64,000 nucleotides of DNA from Hydractinia symbiolongicarpus (GCF_029227915.1 NC_079881.1:7130001-7194000), one strand, 5' to 3'. Shown: positions 37,050 through 49,720, numbered from the stretch's first letter. Translations and numbers: made by a program. The notes: a model not told the origin generated them from the sequence alone.

Positions 37050-37191
37050 ATAGATTGTTTTTTCTTTGTACGTGTTTTGAAATATTACCAAGTCAAAATT
37101 TTGTTCAACTGAAAAAACTATTACAATATAAAATATAATATATACAGTTTAAATAATATATATAGTTATAAAATGAGCAAAGTCGGTTAAT

Positions 37192-39894
37192 TTATAGTGC
37201 AGCTGAGGCGTTTGATTGAAATGTATCCTCTGTAGGGAATTTTGGTTGTAAATTTCCATCATTCGAACAGTTTTGACTTAAAAACCAAGATTCCAAATTT
37301 TCATCCCCACGTTCAGTAGCATATTTATTCAACAACAAACGAATTTTATACCCAAACAAACCAATTACCGTAATGTAACCAATAACAACCGATATAGCAC
37401 CCATAAAATACTCCCTAATGAAGTCTTTCTCTGGTAAAAGAAAATATGCTGGTACAAAGATGGACCATGCAACACAGGTAACATAAAGCGTGATCCCAAT
37501 ATACTTTGCCTCGTTGTAGTTCTTTGGGAAATGCCTTGTTTTGAATGCCAGCACTGTACAAGCTAACATAAAACATACACTTAGTGCGAGATTTAATATA
37601 AGAAATAACGGCGACGAATCCCCCTTGCAATGTATAGTCAGATAGTCATTGTTTGTAGACACAATAGCGTATGTCACAGGAGGATTGGTAGTGAGCCAAA
37701 CTGCTACTAGCAAGAACTGGACACAAACAAAGCTACTTGATATAAAGAGCAACGATCTTGAACTGATAAGAATTGGACGTTCAACAGTTTTCTTAGCATG
37801 TGTGAATATTCTGTATACTCGATGCACTTTTAGAAACAACGGCGCATAGCAACATAAGAAAGCAATGCCAGGTAGTCCACTTCTTATTGCACAAAGGGAT
37901 AAAGAAGGTTTTGCAAAAAAGAACAAAGGGTACAAGAATACAAGAAATGTCCCAGTTAAGATCATGTAGCATAAATCACGTCCAGATGCACGGATAATAC
38001 GGAACTGATCATACTTGATGAAAAATATAACGACATTGATAACAAAACATTCTCCAATAAGGCATGCAAATAATAAGAAATACGGCGTCAAGCTGTTATC
38101 AAATTGAATAAATTTTCTCTTCAATGGGATGCAAATACTGCTCCTGAGATCTGCTAGTTCTGTTGATGCGCATGATATGCATGCGTCATTCACAACTATA
38201 GCATTCTCCTGACATCTTTTACATTTCCAACAACACATTGCTTTTTGCAGATGAGAATCTCTTTCTTTTACATAACCCAACGGACATTCCTTGCTGCACA
38301 CAGAATTTAAAAGTTTATTTGATGTTCTCAAATTTCTAGACAATACTGACTTTTTTGAACCCCACGTTGCCATACTCCAGTTACCAACCATTAAATGTTC
38401 ATAGCTTCCATGTTTGTTTCGTTTATACTGATGGAAGTCGTATCGATAAGTTACTTCCTGTCCACATTCAAAAAGTCTGCTGGAGTCACAGATTGTGCCA
38501 TTAACTGACAAAAGAACCATGATTTGAAATATGGGTGAGGTTAAAACATCAGGTCTGGATGGATCAATAAAACATTTCGTGTGATTTGGTGTGACGGTAA
38601 CATTGCAGTTCGCCGAAATTAGTATACTTAAGACTTCGGCAATAAGGTTTACAGAGTTAACAATCGTGGAAATTGGAGTTAATTGGTTGAAGTGACGCTC
38701 AGATAGTCTTTCGTAACCACTACATGTTTTAACATGTTCTGATCGATTTCGCAGTTTACAGGAAAATAAACTTTCCCAGTATTGTCGGAAAAATACTTCA
38801 GTGTTATCTATTGGGTTTTGTACTAGGAAGTATTCTTTGAAGCCTTTTACACTTGGATGGTGTATATCAATGCTTAACACGTTTTCTGCAGTTTCCTCTA
38901 CTTCTCTTACAACTTCGATATAGTTTGTGCAACCATATACACAAATAAGGTAAAATCGATTGATAAACTTTCGTGCTTTCAATGCTTTTAGTAAACAACG
39001 TGAATTTGAATTTGTTGTAAAAAGTATTAAAATGTTTAATTTGTTATCAATGTTCAAGGTATCAATGGCATCTAAACAGTTGTCTGCGCTGGCTTGTTCC
39101 TGCAATGTTATATGATTAGCTAAGCAAACCCCGTATTGCTTTAATGAATTAATAAATTTGTGAGAATCTCTTTCTCCATTATAGTTAAATGAGCTGACAA
39201 CACCAATGTAATTCCATTTCATTTCAGTTATCAAATCAAACAGGGCGAAAATGCGAACCGAATCATCTGGAACAGAACGCAACATGTAGCCCTTGTTGGG
39301 ACCATACTTTTGAAAATCTGTATTACTTGCTGAGTAAGATACTGACGTGAGCTGAAATGTTCCAGTTAGGATACTGGTGACATAAGACGTTTCGGAAGAG
39401 TAAGGGCCAATCATAAAGTGATAGGAATTTTTAAAGGCATACAAAACAGCTTTGTTTACATCATTTTCATTCCTGCAGTTTATGATATGCAGACTAATGT
39501 TGTAACCGTAAAGTCTGGATGTTTTGGTCACTTCTTGGACTGCGTACTTCATAGCTAACCCCATAAGGACTCCAGATTGATCATTGATTCCATTATCCTC
39601 TTTTATTGCTTGAATAATTCCTAAAATCTTGAACGTACCATTTCCTAAAAAAATTTTTTTTCATTTCACATTAGAAAATGAATAAAAAATGCAAAGAATA
39701 TTGTACAAAGATGAGAAAAATATCATATTAATTTAACTTGTTTTCGAAATTTCGCATTTAAACTTATTAGCTAAAAAATACCCAAAAGACTTGCTACATT
39801 TAAAAAATGTTTTCTTTGTACCTAGTAAAACTTTTCCAGAAAGAACACTCGCTCCTAATATAATTCCCACAATGCAACAAAAAGGTGCCATCAT
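37192..39894 (-). CDS. mGluR-like class C G-protein-coupled receptor, complete
   Basis: The CDS is join(39894..39822, 39644..37192) on the minus strand, 841 aa. Exon 1 (73 nt) encodes a signal peptide beginning MMAPFCCIVGI and ends in phase 1 before GTACAA. Exon 2 opens with GA after TTTTTTTAG, giving GNGTFKILGI. An in-frame TGA just upstream rules out an unspliced start there. The Venus-flytrap domain has IGPYSS, SYSAS and LICVYGCTN (the other copies have LCMYGCTN). The cysteine-rich domain is complete (CCWKCKRC, CISC). The seven helices carry RASGRDLCY, the TM3/loop-2 Cys pair and FKTRHFPKNYNEAK. The 45-aa tail is Asn/Ser-rich. It is the most upstream receptor of the block; no further copy is seen to its right, so it may mark the edge of the array. 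Confidence 0.88.
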
Positions 39895-42800
39895 CTTAAT
39901 TCTTCAACGTACAAATTCTTTATTCCATTTTTATTTCCAATATTTTATTTCCAATCTTAGGAAAACAAAAATTTAGCATTTACTCATCATATGAAATATA
40001 ATAACAACATCAAGAGATTCTAAATACATGCGATTGTATTGTGTAGTCAAATAATAATACATGCAACTCAACTTAACCGCATCTCAATACTTATGTGTTG
40101 TGCTGTCTACCTGTTTACAATTCCCTTTCATTCAAATCATGTTATTGCTAACTTTTCTTGCCATATTGGAATACAACATGTTTTTGTTTCAATGCAAATG
40201 TTAAATTATAAATATTTGTATATGCTTCCATTTAATGTGTCGAATAAAAAAGAACCTGCTACTAGCACACCTGTGTTTTTTTCAATCATCCTGATATTTA
40301 ATATTAAAGAAATAGTTACAGATGTTAAAGCTTGGAATATTTTCGCAGTTCAAGTTAACAAATACTCTAGCCATTGTCATATACATCAAAAAGATTATTG
40401 CGGTTGTTTTGTTGTCACTTTTCTCGGTTCTGTTTAGGTAGAAAGTAATTTTTTTGAAATAATTTGTTTTGCTTAGTTGCCTGCTCCTGATCCTGTTTGA
40501 ATTCCCACAGGTACTTCACAACAACATGGGAATTTTGCAATCACTTATTCGGTCGAACTGGAGATGAACACTTCTTTTTTTACAGTGCACAATTTCAAAA
40601 CATTTTTCTTTGTATTACACAATTTCAGAATTCAGGCTTATTTTGTTCTTATTATTGGAGTTTTTTCTCAATTTTTTTTCAAGTTTTTTTGTGTTTACAT
40701 AAAATAGGTGTATATTGTTGCTAAAAAAACTTAATAATTGTGTCCATAAACAATCGTGCCAGAGAAGAAGAAACTCCCACTAGTAATGGTTAGCTTAAGA
40801 GGGTATTATAAGAAAATTTAATTCCTGGATTATTCCTATTTTTATGCCAAAATTAAAATAAAAGTAGAGCCTGAAGCTGTCGTTATTTTGTTGTTATTTT
40901 TACAGGCTCATGTTCTTATAAGATTTTTTTTAAAAAAGAGTGTATCAAAAAAAAAAACACGAGATCTGTTTATCCACCAGAGATCAGAATTTCACTGAGT
41001 ATTTCTTATAAAGTTACTGGAAATTTGTTAACAAAAAAATTATTGTGAATTAAATTTTAAAATATTTTTTGAATAAATTTTTGTTTATTGTTGGTACGAT
41101 GCATAATTAGAGTTACAGTAACTTGAACCATCTTTGATGCTAACAGACCATAAAATCAGGATAAAGAATATTTTAGTGTTGCGATCAATACAAATGCGCA
41201 GTTTTTTAATTCCTTTAATTCATGAACAACACAGAACTAGTAACTTTTTTTTAATACTGAATTTTTGTTTCTTTTTTTACATTTGTTCTAAAATCTGATA
41301 TCAATTTTAACAAGATGCAAGATAAACTATCTCGCATAACAATGTCACCCACATCACTGCAACAAAATATTTTTAGTATATTAACAGGGTCATTTCACAG
41401 AATCTAAATATTGGTAAAAAAAGGATAAAAAATTGATACAGGTGAAGACATTTGTAATCCCAGCGAGTGTCATCAAATATACTTTTTAGTTACTTTCCAT
41501 TTCATTGTATTTTATTCTAAAACGGCGTCTAGTTTTACGACCTAACCAGGAAATCTTAAGGGAATTAATTTTCGTGAACTCAGCAAGTCCTAATATTCCG
41601 TGTAAGAATTAAATGTCACAATTCCGCGAAATATGAAGTTAACGACATTCTTTCTTCCAATTTATATCTTATTTCAAGGGCTTTTAGACAGCCTTTTTTG
41701 AAGTTTTATTGCGGGGCAAAATGAATGTTTTATTTCGGTCTCTTTCGTTATCTTTATAAATGTTTACGTGATTAGTCATCTCGTCCTCAAAATATTATTG
41801 CAAACCCTATTCATTTAAAATGAAGCTAATGCGCATGTACACAAAACTGTGGCGCATGTGCAGTTTACACAACAAAACTCCATCTAGACAGAATGAGTTT
41901 TTATGCGGTTTTAAAGTCTTATTTATAGTTTTAAAGTCTTAGGTTCATGTAAAGGCTACATTATGTAGAAATCATAAAATAAAGGCAACAAAGATTTTAC
42001 ATATCTTTAGTGATAGGAAATGAGAACAATCGTTGTGAAAAAAAAAATTGTAAAAACTAATTTTCCCGAATTGTCTAAATCTCACGAAATTCGTAAAAAT
42101 CAATCCCAAAAATTTGTTCAGGTGATACAACCCTACCTTAATATTTTTTTGCAGATAATTATATTTAATGTCTGTTATTTTTGTTGATTACATACGAAAA
42201 GAAAACCTTTTTTAAAGTCATTTCGACATTTATTACATTTAAATGAAGCTTAACGAAATGAAAACTAGACATTTTCAAATGATATCGTTCTAGAAGTCCA
42301 AGAAACCAACGAAAATAAAAGATCAAAAATAAAAGTTCTTACCTTCCTAATATTGCCAACTACTATTTAATCTAAATTTCTTAAGATGTAATTTAAGAGC
42401 TAAATGATAGGAAGCGCCAAACTTCTGGCATAATTGACATTTAACTGTCACTGGTTGCCGCATTTAAAAATTTGTTGAATAGAGTTTCGTTCTTTAAATT
42501 AAACAAGGTTTCGCTTTTGAAATCATCAAAATAAGTTTCTTTTTTAATTACAATAGTATGCAACGATACAATGGATGACTAATTTAACCTTTTTAAGGCT
42601 GATTATTTTTTATCTCGCTAACTTTAATACTTTCTTTTTTTCATTTATACGAACGGAAGTCTCTATAAGAATTAAAAAAAAATATATATATTTTTTCAAA
42701 ATTATATTTACCATCCTGTGATCCTGCTGTCAGCTGCACAAAACTTTTTATCGAGCTGCATTTTTCGTTCCTTGAATCTTTCTGCCGTTCTCCATCTCTT

Positions 42801-44162
42801 ACGCTGAGCACAATAACGGCTCGATATATTTTTAACGTCTTTAGAACATCTAGACCTTTTAATGACGGAATTTGTTAGCTTTTTTTAGCTTTAGAATACT
42901 TTTTTGACACGGTCCAGGGAGTAATTGGACTGGTGTATTGTTTTTGACCTCAAAATAGATTCAGAAAGTCCTCTTCTAACAAAAAATGCCAAAACAGAAC
43001 TGTTTAATTTAGAAAATATTTATATCGACGCGTAAAACAGTTTTTTTCATGAGGTACTCTCTCCTTGCCAACAAAACTTAGCTACCTGGATTTTTTTTCG
43101 ATATTTTATGTACATTTGTCATTACAAATTGTGATTTCTTTGCTTATGCATTTTTTTAAGTTAATGGACAACTGTTATAATCGTTTTTATGACTTTCAGC
43201 CAGGGTAGAAGGATATTTTTATAGGACCCTGGATGGATCCAGTCGATGGATAAGTCGTACCTAAAATCTTATACAGTCACGATGACAGTTCTATGTTTTA
43301 ATTCATTAACGCAGGAGCGTGTGTTAACAGCAAAAAAAATTATTCCCCACATCGTCAAAATTCAAGAATCATCTATCATATATCTTAACATATGTCAAGA
43401 GAAGATTTGTTATTTCAGAGTACAGTACGAAAATGCTAACACTCTAGTTATCTTGCGGTGAGACATTCACAATTTCACTCAACTTTGGGTATATAGCTAG
43501 TCTAGTAAGCTTTCTTGGAGGCATGAATAAAATGAGTTTCCCTCATACAAAAGCTTACATGCAAACAAATGACAGAGCAAATCCTTAAAATTCCATTACA
43601 AAATAATAAGAGTTTTAATTATATTTGTTCAGGCGAGTGAGGCCATTAGCTGGCCAAACAAAGGATTTTTTCCGATATTGATCACGTGTGTAAAAGAACA
43701 ATAGAAGTAACGAATCAAAAAGCAAGGTCAGTATTTTGACTGCAAAAAAATTCGATCGCGACCCAGCGTAATTTATTCCGCCTAAACAATTTCGATTTCT
43801 TATTGTTAAGAAAATTTCTACAACAAACGAGAATTACCTTAACCCTATTCCTGCCTCAATGCTGACGGAACTGATTCGACCCCTCCCCCTGTGTAATTTC
43901 AACGATTGTTGTCCATTGGACTTGAAATTTACAACAAGTGTTGTCCAGGTATTAAACACAATTTGGTAACAAAAAAATTTGAAAAATAAAGCTAAATAAA
44001 AGTTACGAAAACTCGGATAATTTGAAGGTGTAACTATAAACATAAAAAGTTATTAAAAATGTTCAAGACAGCACGAATAGGATCGAGTTGAAGGTGATAA
44101 TTGTATGAATAAATTACTTCCAATATAAATGACAGTTAAATTAGTAGCTTATTAGTAGCTTA
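39895..44162. other. Intergenic, no gene seen
   Basis: About 4.3 kb of AT-rich sequence. A worn element end (CCTTAACCCTATTCCTG at about 43,836) matches the piggyBac-like family. ORFs at 40,039 and 43,246 (plus) show no recognisable domain and are treated as chance. Confidence 0.45.
43836..43960. mobile_element. Solo end of the piggyBac-like MITE family
   Basis: It begins with TTAACCCTATTC and a GACCCCTCCCCCTG block, comparable to the left part of the copy at 28,998. No partner end is close. Confidence 0.3.
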
Positions 44163-44752
44163 CTAGTCGATAAGGCCCGTGGAAAAATCCACTTAGGCAG
44201 GATAACAGAGAAAAACAACCGTCATTAAAATTTTGATGACGTCAGCAGAGACATGTCAGAACACAAAATGTTTTTTTTCAGAAATTTGTATACCCGTTGC
44301 CTTCATCGTATAGATCTCAAAACGCTGATCAAGAAAATGTATAGGATCATGTACTTTTGACAAACGGTTGCAGAGATATTGAGGTTTAAAGATTTTCTGA
44401 GGACGTCATTAACCCGCCCATTCCGAAACGGATTGGGGGACCCTGGTTTGGGGAACTTACCCAAATTGATCCTAGGTGGTCCCTAGTTACCCACGCGGTG
44501 AAAAAACATTGACGTCACCACCTCGTTTCCAAGTTATTTGCCCTCAAAGTTTTAGGTGCACTGTAATGGCTTCACTAATCTTAATTAACTTACCTTTGAC
44601 GTCAATACTATTTTATCGGTAAAGTTTGGTAAATTACAGAACAATTTCATAGGCGATGTTTTATAGAATTTGTTAAAGAAAATTTTGAAGAATGTAATCC
44701 ACTTTGCAAAAGTGACAGACAGACACACGGAACTGGCGTATTATTATAGAGA
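44163..44752 (-). mobile_element. Non-autonomous Helitron, copy 1 of a tandem pair
   Basis: Read on the minus strand it starts TCTCTATAATAATACGCC followed by a GTCTGTCTGTC run. It ends with a hairpin (GCC-TAA-GTGGATTTTTCCAC-GGGC), eight spacer bases CTTATCGA, and CTAG next to a T. This is the Helitron layout of a 5' TC and a 3' hairpin plus CTRR. No Rep/helicase ORF is present. Its 5' end directly touches the CTAG of the neighbour. Confidence 0.7.
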
Positions 44753-45794
44753 CTAGTCGATTAGGCCCGTGGAAAAATCCACTTAGGCAGAAAAACAATT
44801 GAAAAGTTCTGTCATTTGAATTTTGATGACATCAGCAAATATTCCAGTATATTGAATATGCCTTTTACTAAAAAAAATAATCTGAAAATGCATAAAAAGA
44901 AAGTATATAAGTCATAATTTAACAAAAAAGTTCTTAAAATCTAACACAAAATATCAAATGTCAAATTGCATGAAATCCTCCCAACAAAACTTCAGACAAA
45001 TATGAAAAACAACGGCGTGCACGGTGTAAAATCTAGTTAGTAGAAAGTTACAACATTGACAGTCACAACCCAGACAGTTACGACAACAATAATAATAATG
45101 TCAGAAATAACACATATCTCAAATATGTATACATCTTATTATGTGATTATGTTGGAACGCATCAAATTTATAAAAAGAGAGGGATCAGTCATTTCGGTAT
45201 GTTGTACAGAGTCCTGCCCAGTAAGAATTTATACAAAATATAAAAAAAACACAAGTTTTTTCGGTGTTGTACTCCCTCAAAAAAGTTGAAACTTTTCCTA
45301 ATTGAGACAAAATGCCATAAACAAAAACATTTTAGTCAGAACATCTAGAACAACAAAAATCACTACACTTAAGGTACCAGAATTACTACATGTTAAATAA
45401 AAATCGTTTCGTCATATTGCATGTAACCGATGTATATAAGTTTAGTTACACAAAATGTGAAAAATACATTATTTGATATAAACAAACCTTACAGAAACCT
45501 TTCTATACTTCATTTATATACCATGCCCCTTTTTAAATGCTTTTGTAAAGATTTATTTTGAAGGAAAGAGTAGAAATTGCTTAAAAAGAACAGCCATCTT
45601 TTTTGCAAACACAATTTCCGTTACTTTGTGCTAGAACTTCATTTAACAAACCACATAAAACTCGCAGCTTTTCACGACAAAGAAGACATAACTTTTTCGG
45701 CGACTTCAAAGAGAATTTCGGCAACATCAAAGGAAAATGGCGATATCAACTTTGCCTGTCACAGAGACACGGAACTGGCGTATTATTATATAGA
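44753..45794 (-). mobile_element. Non-autonomous Helitron, copy 2 of a tandem pair
   Basis: On the minus strand it runs from TCTATATAATAATACGCC (flanked by A at 45,795) to the same hairpin and ATCGACTAG, where copy 1 starts with no spacer. It is longer than copy 1 (about 1,040 against 590 bases), with an ACAATAATAATAATG-containing middle that may be inserted sequence. The pair as a whole lies between A and T, the normal Helitron target. Confidence 0.65.
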
Positions 45795-46281
45795 TTAGAA
45801 GTAGCTTATTCATTGGACGGTCAAGGCAACTTTTTCGCTAAAAACAACGATGTAAGTCCGATAACTTCGGCAACAGAAACTTCATAAAACGCAAATAACA
45901 TAACTTATATTCCATAACATGTAACTATTTCTCAACTCAAGGATTTGAGTTAATTATTGTCTTTGATGACTTCCTTGTTATAATGGTTAGCAAAAGTTCT
46001 TTCCCTCGATCATCCAGCACAATCAAGTATTTCACCGAACTCAACACCACGGGTTTTCGCCTTTGAGCTAGCAGCAGACCTAGACGAATGTGAAGTAAAA
46101 ACGTTTGTATGAATACCAGAATTGATCAACATGTAATATACACCATCCAGAGATGGTGTCCCTTGAAACTTGTAAAGAAGTCATGCTTGGAAAGTCGTGG
46201 TTGTTTTAGTTTTACTATGATAGATGTAACTAACTTATTGTTCATGTTTATCATATTATTTATATCAATGGCATGTACAGT

Positions 46282-47739
46282 TTAGACCCCTTGTTCCCCA
46301 GCAGCTAGTGTGATAAGGAGCTTTGGTCCCAAAAGCGCTAACTCTAAGTCTTTTGGATGTGGTAGAGATTGGAAATAATCGAATAGAATAGAAACATCAC
46401 ATGTAAAATTGTTTCTTGGAAATACTGTTTTTCTCTCGAAGACACCCTTCATAAATCTTTTTACAATTGGTAATTGTCCAAAAGGGCAAGCACCAAACTG
46501 CAATATTGAAGATAATGCACTATGGGCAGTGTTTATTTCACTATAGGATTTTCCTGCTTCAAAAAGAAAGGACAGAAAATGAAGTGCATTCGGTATAGAT
46601 GGTTAAAGGTAATCAATGTTATTTTCTGATGCGCTCTACTGTTTTTTTTTGTTCTAATCCACCAGCTAGACATTTGTAGGTTTATAGTTGTGCTGTCAAA
46701 GCCTTGTTTTAAATATTTTTCTCTTACACCAGACATGTTAAAAGAGTAAGTTTTTCCACAGGGGGTGTCCGGGGATATGGTTAATATCAGGTTGTTTTGA
46801 TCTGGTGATATAAAAATCGGGTCCTTGACCATCGCTGAATACCGTGGCTGTGTTGGCCATTTTGGGGCAATCAGAATTGTTGTTGATTTGTCTCTTTGTA
46901 ACGTTTGGAGGACTCTGCCTATAAGGCTGAGAGGTGGCAAAAGATAACAATTATATTGGTGCCAGTTTACAGTTAAAGCATTGATAAATATTGAATCTGG
47001 GTCAGGTTTAAACAAAATGTATTTTGTAATTAATTGTTTATTCTAGTTGCAAAGCAATTGCTATCAGGTAAAAAATTTAATGTTTTAGTTACGTTCAGAA
47101 AAATTTTGGGGTTTAATTTCCATTCACTGTCCTTGTAACATTTTCTTGAAGCACTATCAGCTTCGAAGATTTATGGAAAACAAGATCACACAACAGACTT
47201 TTGCTTATACCCATCTTATTGATAACACCAATAGTCGTTGCGTCATCACAATTAATTTTGATATGTTTGCCTTGCAAGTGCTTTATAAAAGATTTTATTG
47301 TAAGGTAAATAGCAAGCAGCACCTTTACATTTATGTGCAATAAAGCCTCATTTTTTGTCCAGGAGGCACTTATCTGATTTTTTACGAATACTCCTCCCCT
47401 TGCCAAATCAGATACATCAGTAAATATTTCGTTCGATATTGGCTGACCATGAATCCAATTTTCTAGGGTGTTTTTCAGCCACCACTGCAAATCAGTCAAA
47501 CCCTCCGCGAAAATAGTTTGACTGGCATCAAAATCACCCTTATTATCCTTTAAGGCTGTTAGTTTGTCATTTTCTATTTTTCGGTAATATAGTGCTCCAA
47601 ATTGACTAGCTGGTAAAGCGGATATCGCATGTCCTATTACCTTGGCTGATAATTTTATTGTAAGATTTCTCAATGACAATAAAGAATTTATTGACAGTTT
47701 TATAGCCTTTGTCCTTCTTTTAGTTAGGGTAGTTTTCAT
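46282..47739 (-). pseudogene. DIRS-type retrotransposon fragment (RNase H and tyrosine recombinase parts)
   Basis: Three open blocks on the minus strand follow DIRS order. 47,739-47,113 has the RNase H part with ALPASQFGALYYR, LTDLQWWLKN, TDVSDLARGG, HINVKVLLAI and INCDDATTIGVINKMG. 47,015-46,533 has the connecting block with NWHQYNCYLLPPLSLIGRVL and PKWPTQPRY. 46,503-46,282 has the N-terminal part of a YR-type recombinase (KRFMKGVFERK, LLITLAAGEQ). The reverse transcriptase is missing upstream, where a minisatellite starts, and the recombinase is cut before its catalytic residues. Frameshifts separate the blocks, so it is a dead fragment. Confidence 0.75.
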
Positions 47740-47842
47740 ATTACCGAGTCACTAACATATGTCAAAAATTCAATATTTTGTGTGGAAGTAAATTGTTATT
47801 TGACTGGATGTATTACAAATCCATGTGAGTGAAAAAGAACGA

Positions 47843-48151
47843 CAACTGTCAATATAAAAACGAGAACTGTCAAAATAAAAACGAGAACTGTCAAAATAAA
47901 AACGAGAACTGTCAAAGTAAGAACGAGAACTGTCAATACAAAAACGAGAACTGTCAATATAAAAACGAGAACTGTCAAAATAAAAAGAGAACTGTCAAAA
48001 TAAAAACGAGAACTGTCAAAGTAAGAACTAGAACTGTCAATATAAAAACGAGAACTGTCAATATAAAAACGAGAACTGTCAAAATAAAAAATAAGAACTG
48101 TCAAAAAAAAGGAGAACTGTCAAAATAAAAATAAGAACTGTCAAAACAAGA
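47843..48151 (+). repeat. 21-bp minisatellite, about 15 copies
   Basis: The unit is AACTGTCAAAATAAAAACGAG with variants (AATATA, AAGTAAG) in a mixed order. The core AACTGTC occurs 15 times between 47,843 and 48,147, with slightly irregular spacing at the right end. Because 21 is a multiple of three, long ORFs made of 7-residue repeats appear on both strands; I regard them as artefacts. Confidence 0.9.
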
Positions 48152-48537
48152 ATACTGAGTGCATTTAAAAATTAATTTAATTAGGGCACATCGCTAAATT
48201 AAAAGAGACAGAATGACATCTTTTTTATCTTAAGAACTTGAAGTTATTCTGCATTGTTATATTTGTTGCTGTATGTCGGGTTTATGTAGGCTGATGCGAT
48301 TTTAGGATCCACATCTAAATTTTAAAGACAACTAATAAGTTATTACTAGAACGCTTTCTTCGCAGTTAGTAGCTTAAAAATAACAAACCTTGGTAAATAT
48401 GTTCGTTGGAGATATTTCTTACATGCCTTGAAGCTTCGCTGTTGCACTGTCTACTGTCAGATTGCGAGCTAGATCTACCTGTTCATGCTATTTATGTTCT
48501 CGTTATAAACAAATATTTGTCATTAAATATATCTGTA

Positions 48538-48965
48538 CTAGTCGATAACGCCCGTGGAAAAATCCACTTAAGCAGGGAAAAGAAAACCGTAACTTGCATT
48601 TTGCATAGACCTGTCAATACACAAAAGAATGTTTTAGAGATTGACTTTAAACGCTGATTAAAAAAATGTATAGATCATGTGTTTTTGGCGAACTGTTAAT
48701 AAGATATTGCGGTATATAAATTTTTTAATAACGTCGTGAAACTGTCTGTTTTAAAACCGTTTAAATCACCCAACAACGTTAGGGACTTGTTTAATTTTAG
48801 ACAGAGATGGCTAATACTCACACAGGTGAGAGTTAATGCTTGTTATTCTCACCAGCTCCCAAATTATTTGGCCTGAAACCTAGATTGGCGTTTAAATTAC
48901 TTTAACGAAAACTAAACACTTCCAGTTTGGTTGTTACGGACGGACTGAGCTTAATATTACAAAGA
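48538..48965 (-). mobile_element. Non-autonomous Helitron, copy 3
   Basis: On the minus strand it runs from TCTTTGTAATATTAAGC to the family hairpin (GTGGATTTTTCCAC) and TTATCGACTAG next to T. Its 5' end is preceded directly by another CTAG with a GC-rich hairpin (complement of 48,966-48,985), so it may abut a second, different Helitron family. Confidence 0.6.
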
Positions 48966-49720
48966 CTAGCCGGGGCACCCGGTGTCGAAACACTGGGTTA
49001 AATCACAAATAAATGTGTGACCCAGAATTAAATGCACGGTGAGCGATTAAGGAAAAATGTAAACTGTGCCACATATTCAGTTGCGGCGTCTAAGTACAGG
49101 TATGCAGTATGTCGTGAATCAAGTAGAGAGCACATATTTTTTTAAAAAAAATAACTTGAATTTTTAGCTGAAATATTGACATACTGCTTACATGTACTAA
49201 TCTGTTGTTACCCTTGTCACATTATTCTAGTTTGCAGAGTAAGTTTCAGTACAAATTCCACAAAAAATAATCGCGCAACCGGGTTGAGTGCCTAGTACAG
49301 GCAAACCGTGTCGGACATCCGTATATAGGCGTAACACCCTTTTCTAAAAATGATCACAAGTTTGGTGTAAATAAAAGCACAGGAAACATCCGGCTGTTAA
49401 CACAGGGCTTAGCACTTTATACAGGTATAAACACCAACTGCATTTAATTTAAGAAAGATTATTTAAAAATACAGCCAACTCTATTTGGCTACTTTTATAT
49501 CTTAGACATGCTCCGATCTTATTACAAAATTTTTAAGTGCTTTTTGTTGCTAAGGAATCTAAAGAGCTCTTGTTTCTGATTGGTCATTTAGCTAAAACTC
49601 TGCTCCTGATTGGACCTTTATTTTAGCAGAAACACGTGTGTTGTGCCCGACTGGGTTTTCGTCCCTGTGCTAGCAGGATTGTATTTCGTGCGTGGTTAAC
49701 ACAAGTTGCACGAACAGACA
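48966..49720 (-). mobile_element. Possible second Helitron family (3' end recognised only)
   Basis: On the minus strand the sequence ends CACCGGGTGCCCCGGCTAG: a short GC hairpin (CCGGG-TGC-CCCGG) directly before CTAG. The 750 bases to the right are less AT-rich than their surroundings, with CCGGGTTGAGTG and CCCGACTGGG words, but I could not find the 5' end. Confidence 0.3.

Larger units (their letters stand above)
34310..37191. other. Intergenic, no gene seen
   Basis: It contains a cluster of very short Helitron copies (35,031-35,520), a (TA)n run (35,557-35,577), a CAAA-rich microsatellite (about 36,455-36,485) and a 190-base Helitron (36,860-37,049). No protein-like ORF. Confidence 0.5.

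Noticed and set aside
40039-40437. 132-codon plus-strand ORF
   Set aside because: Hydrophobic and Ile/Phe/Asn-rich as expected from AT-rich DNA; no family features.
47796-48128. Long ORFs of 7-residue repeats on both strands
   Set aside because: They arise from the 21-bp minisatellite, whose unit is a multiple of three; no start context or other sequence supports a protein.
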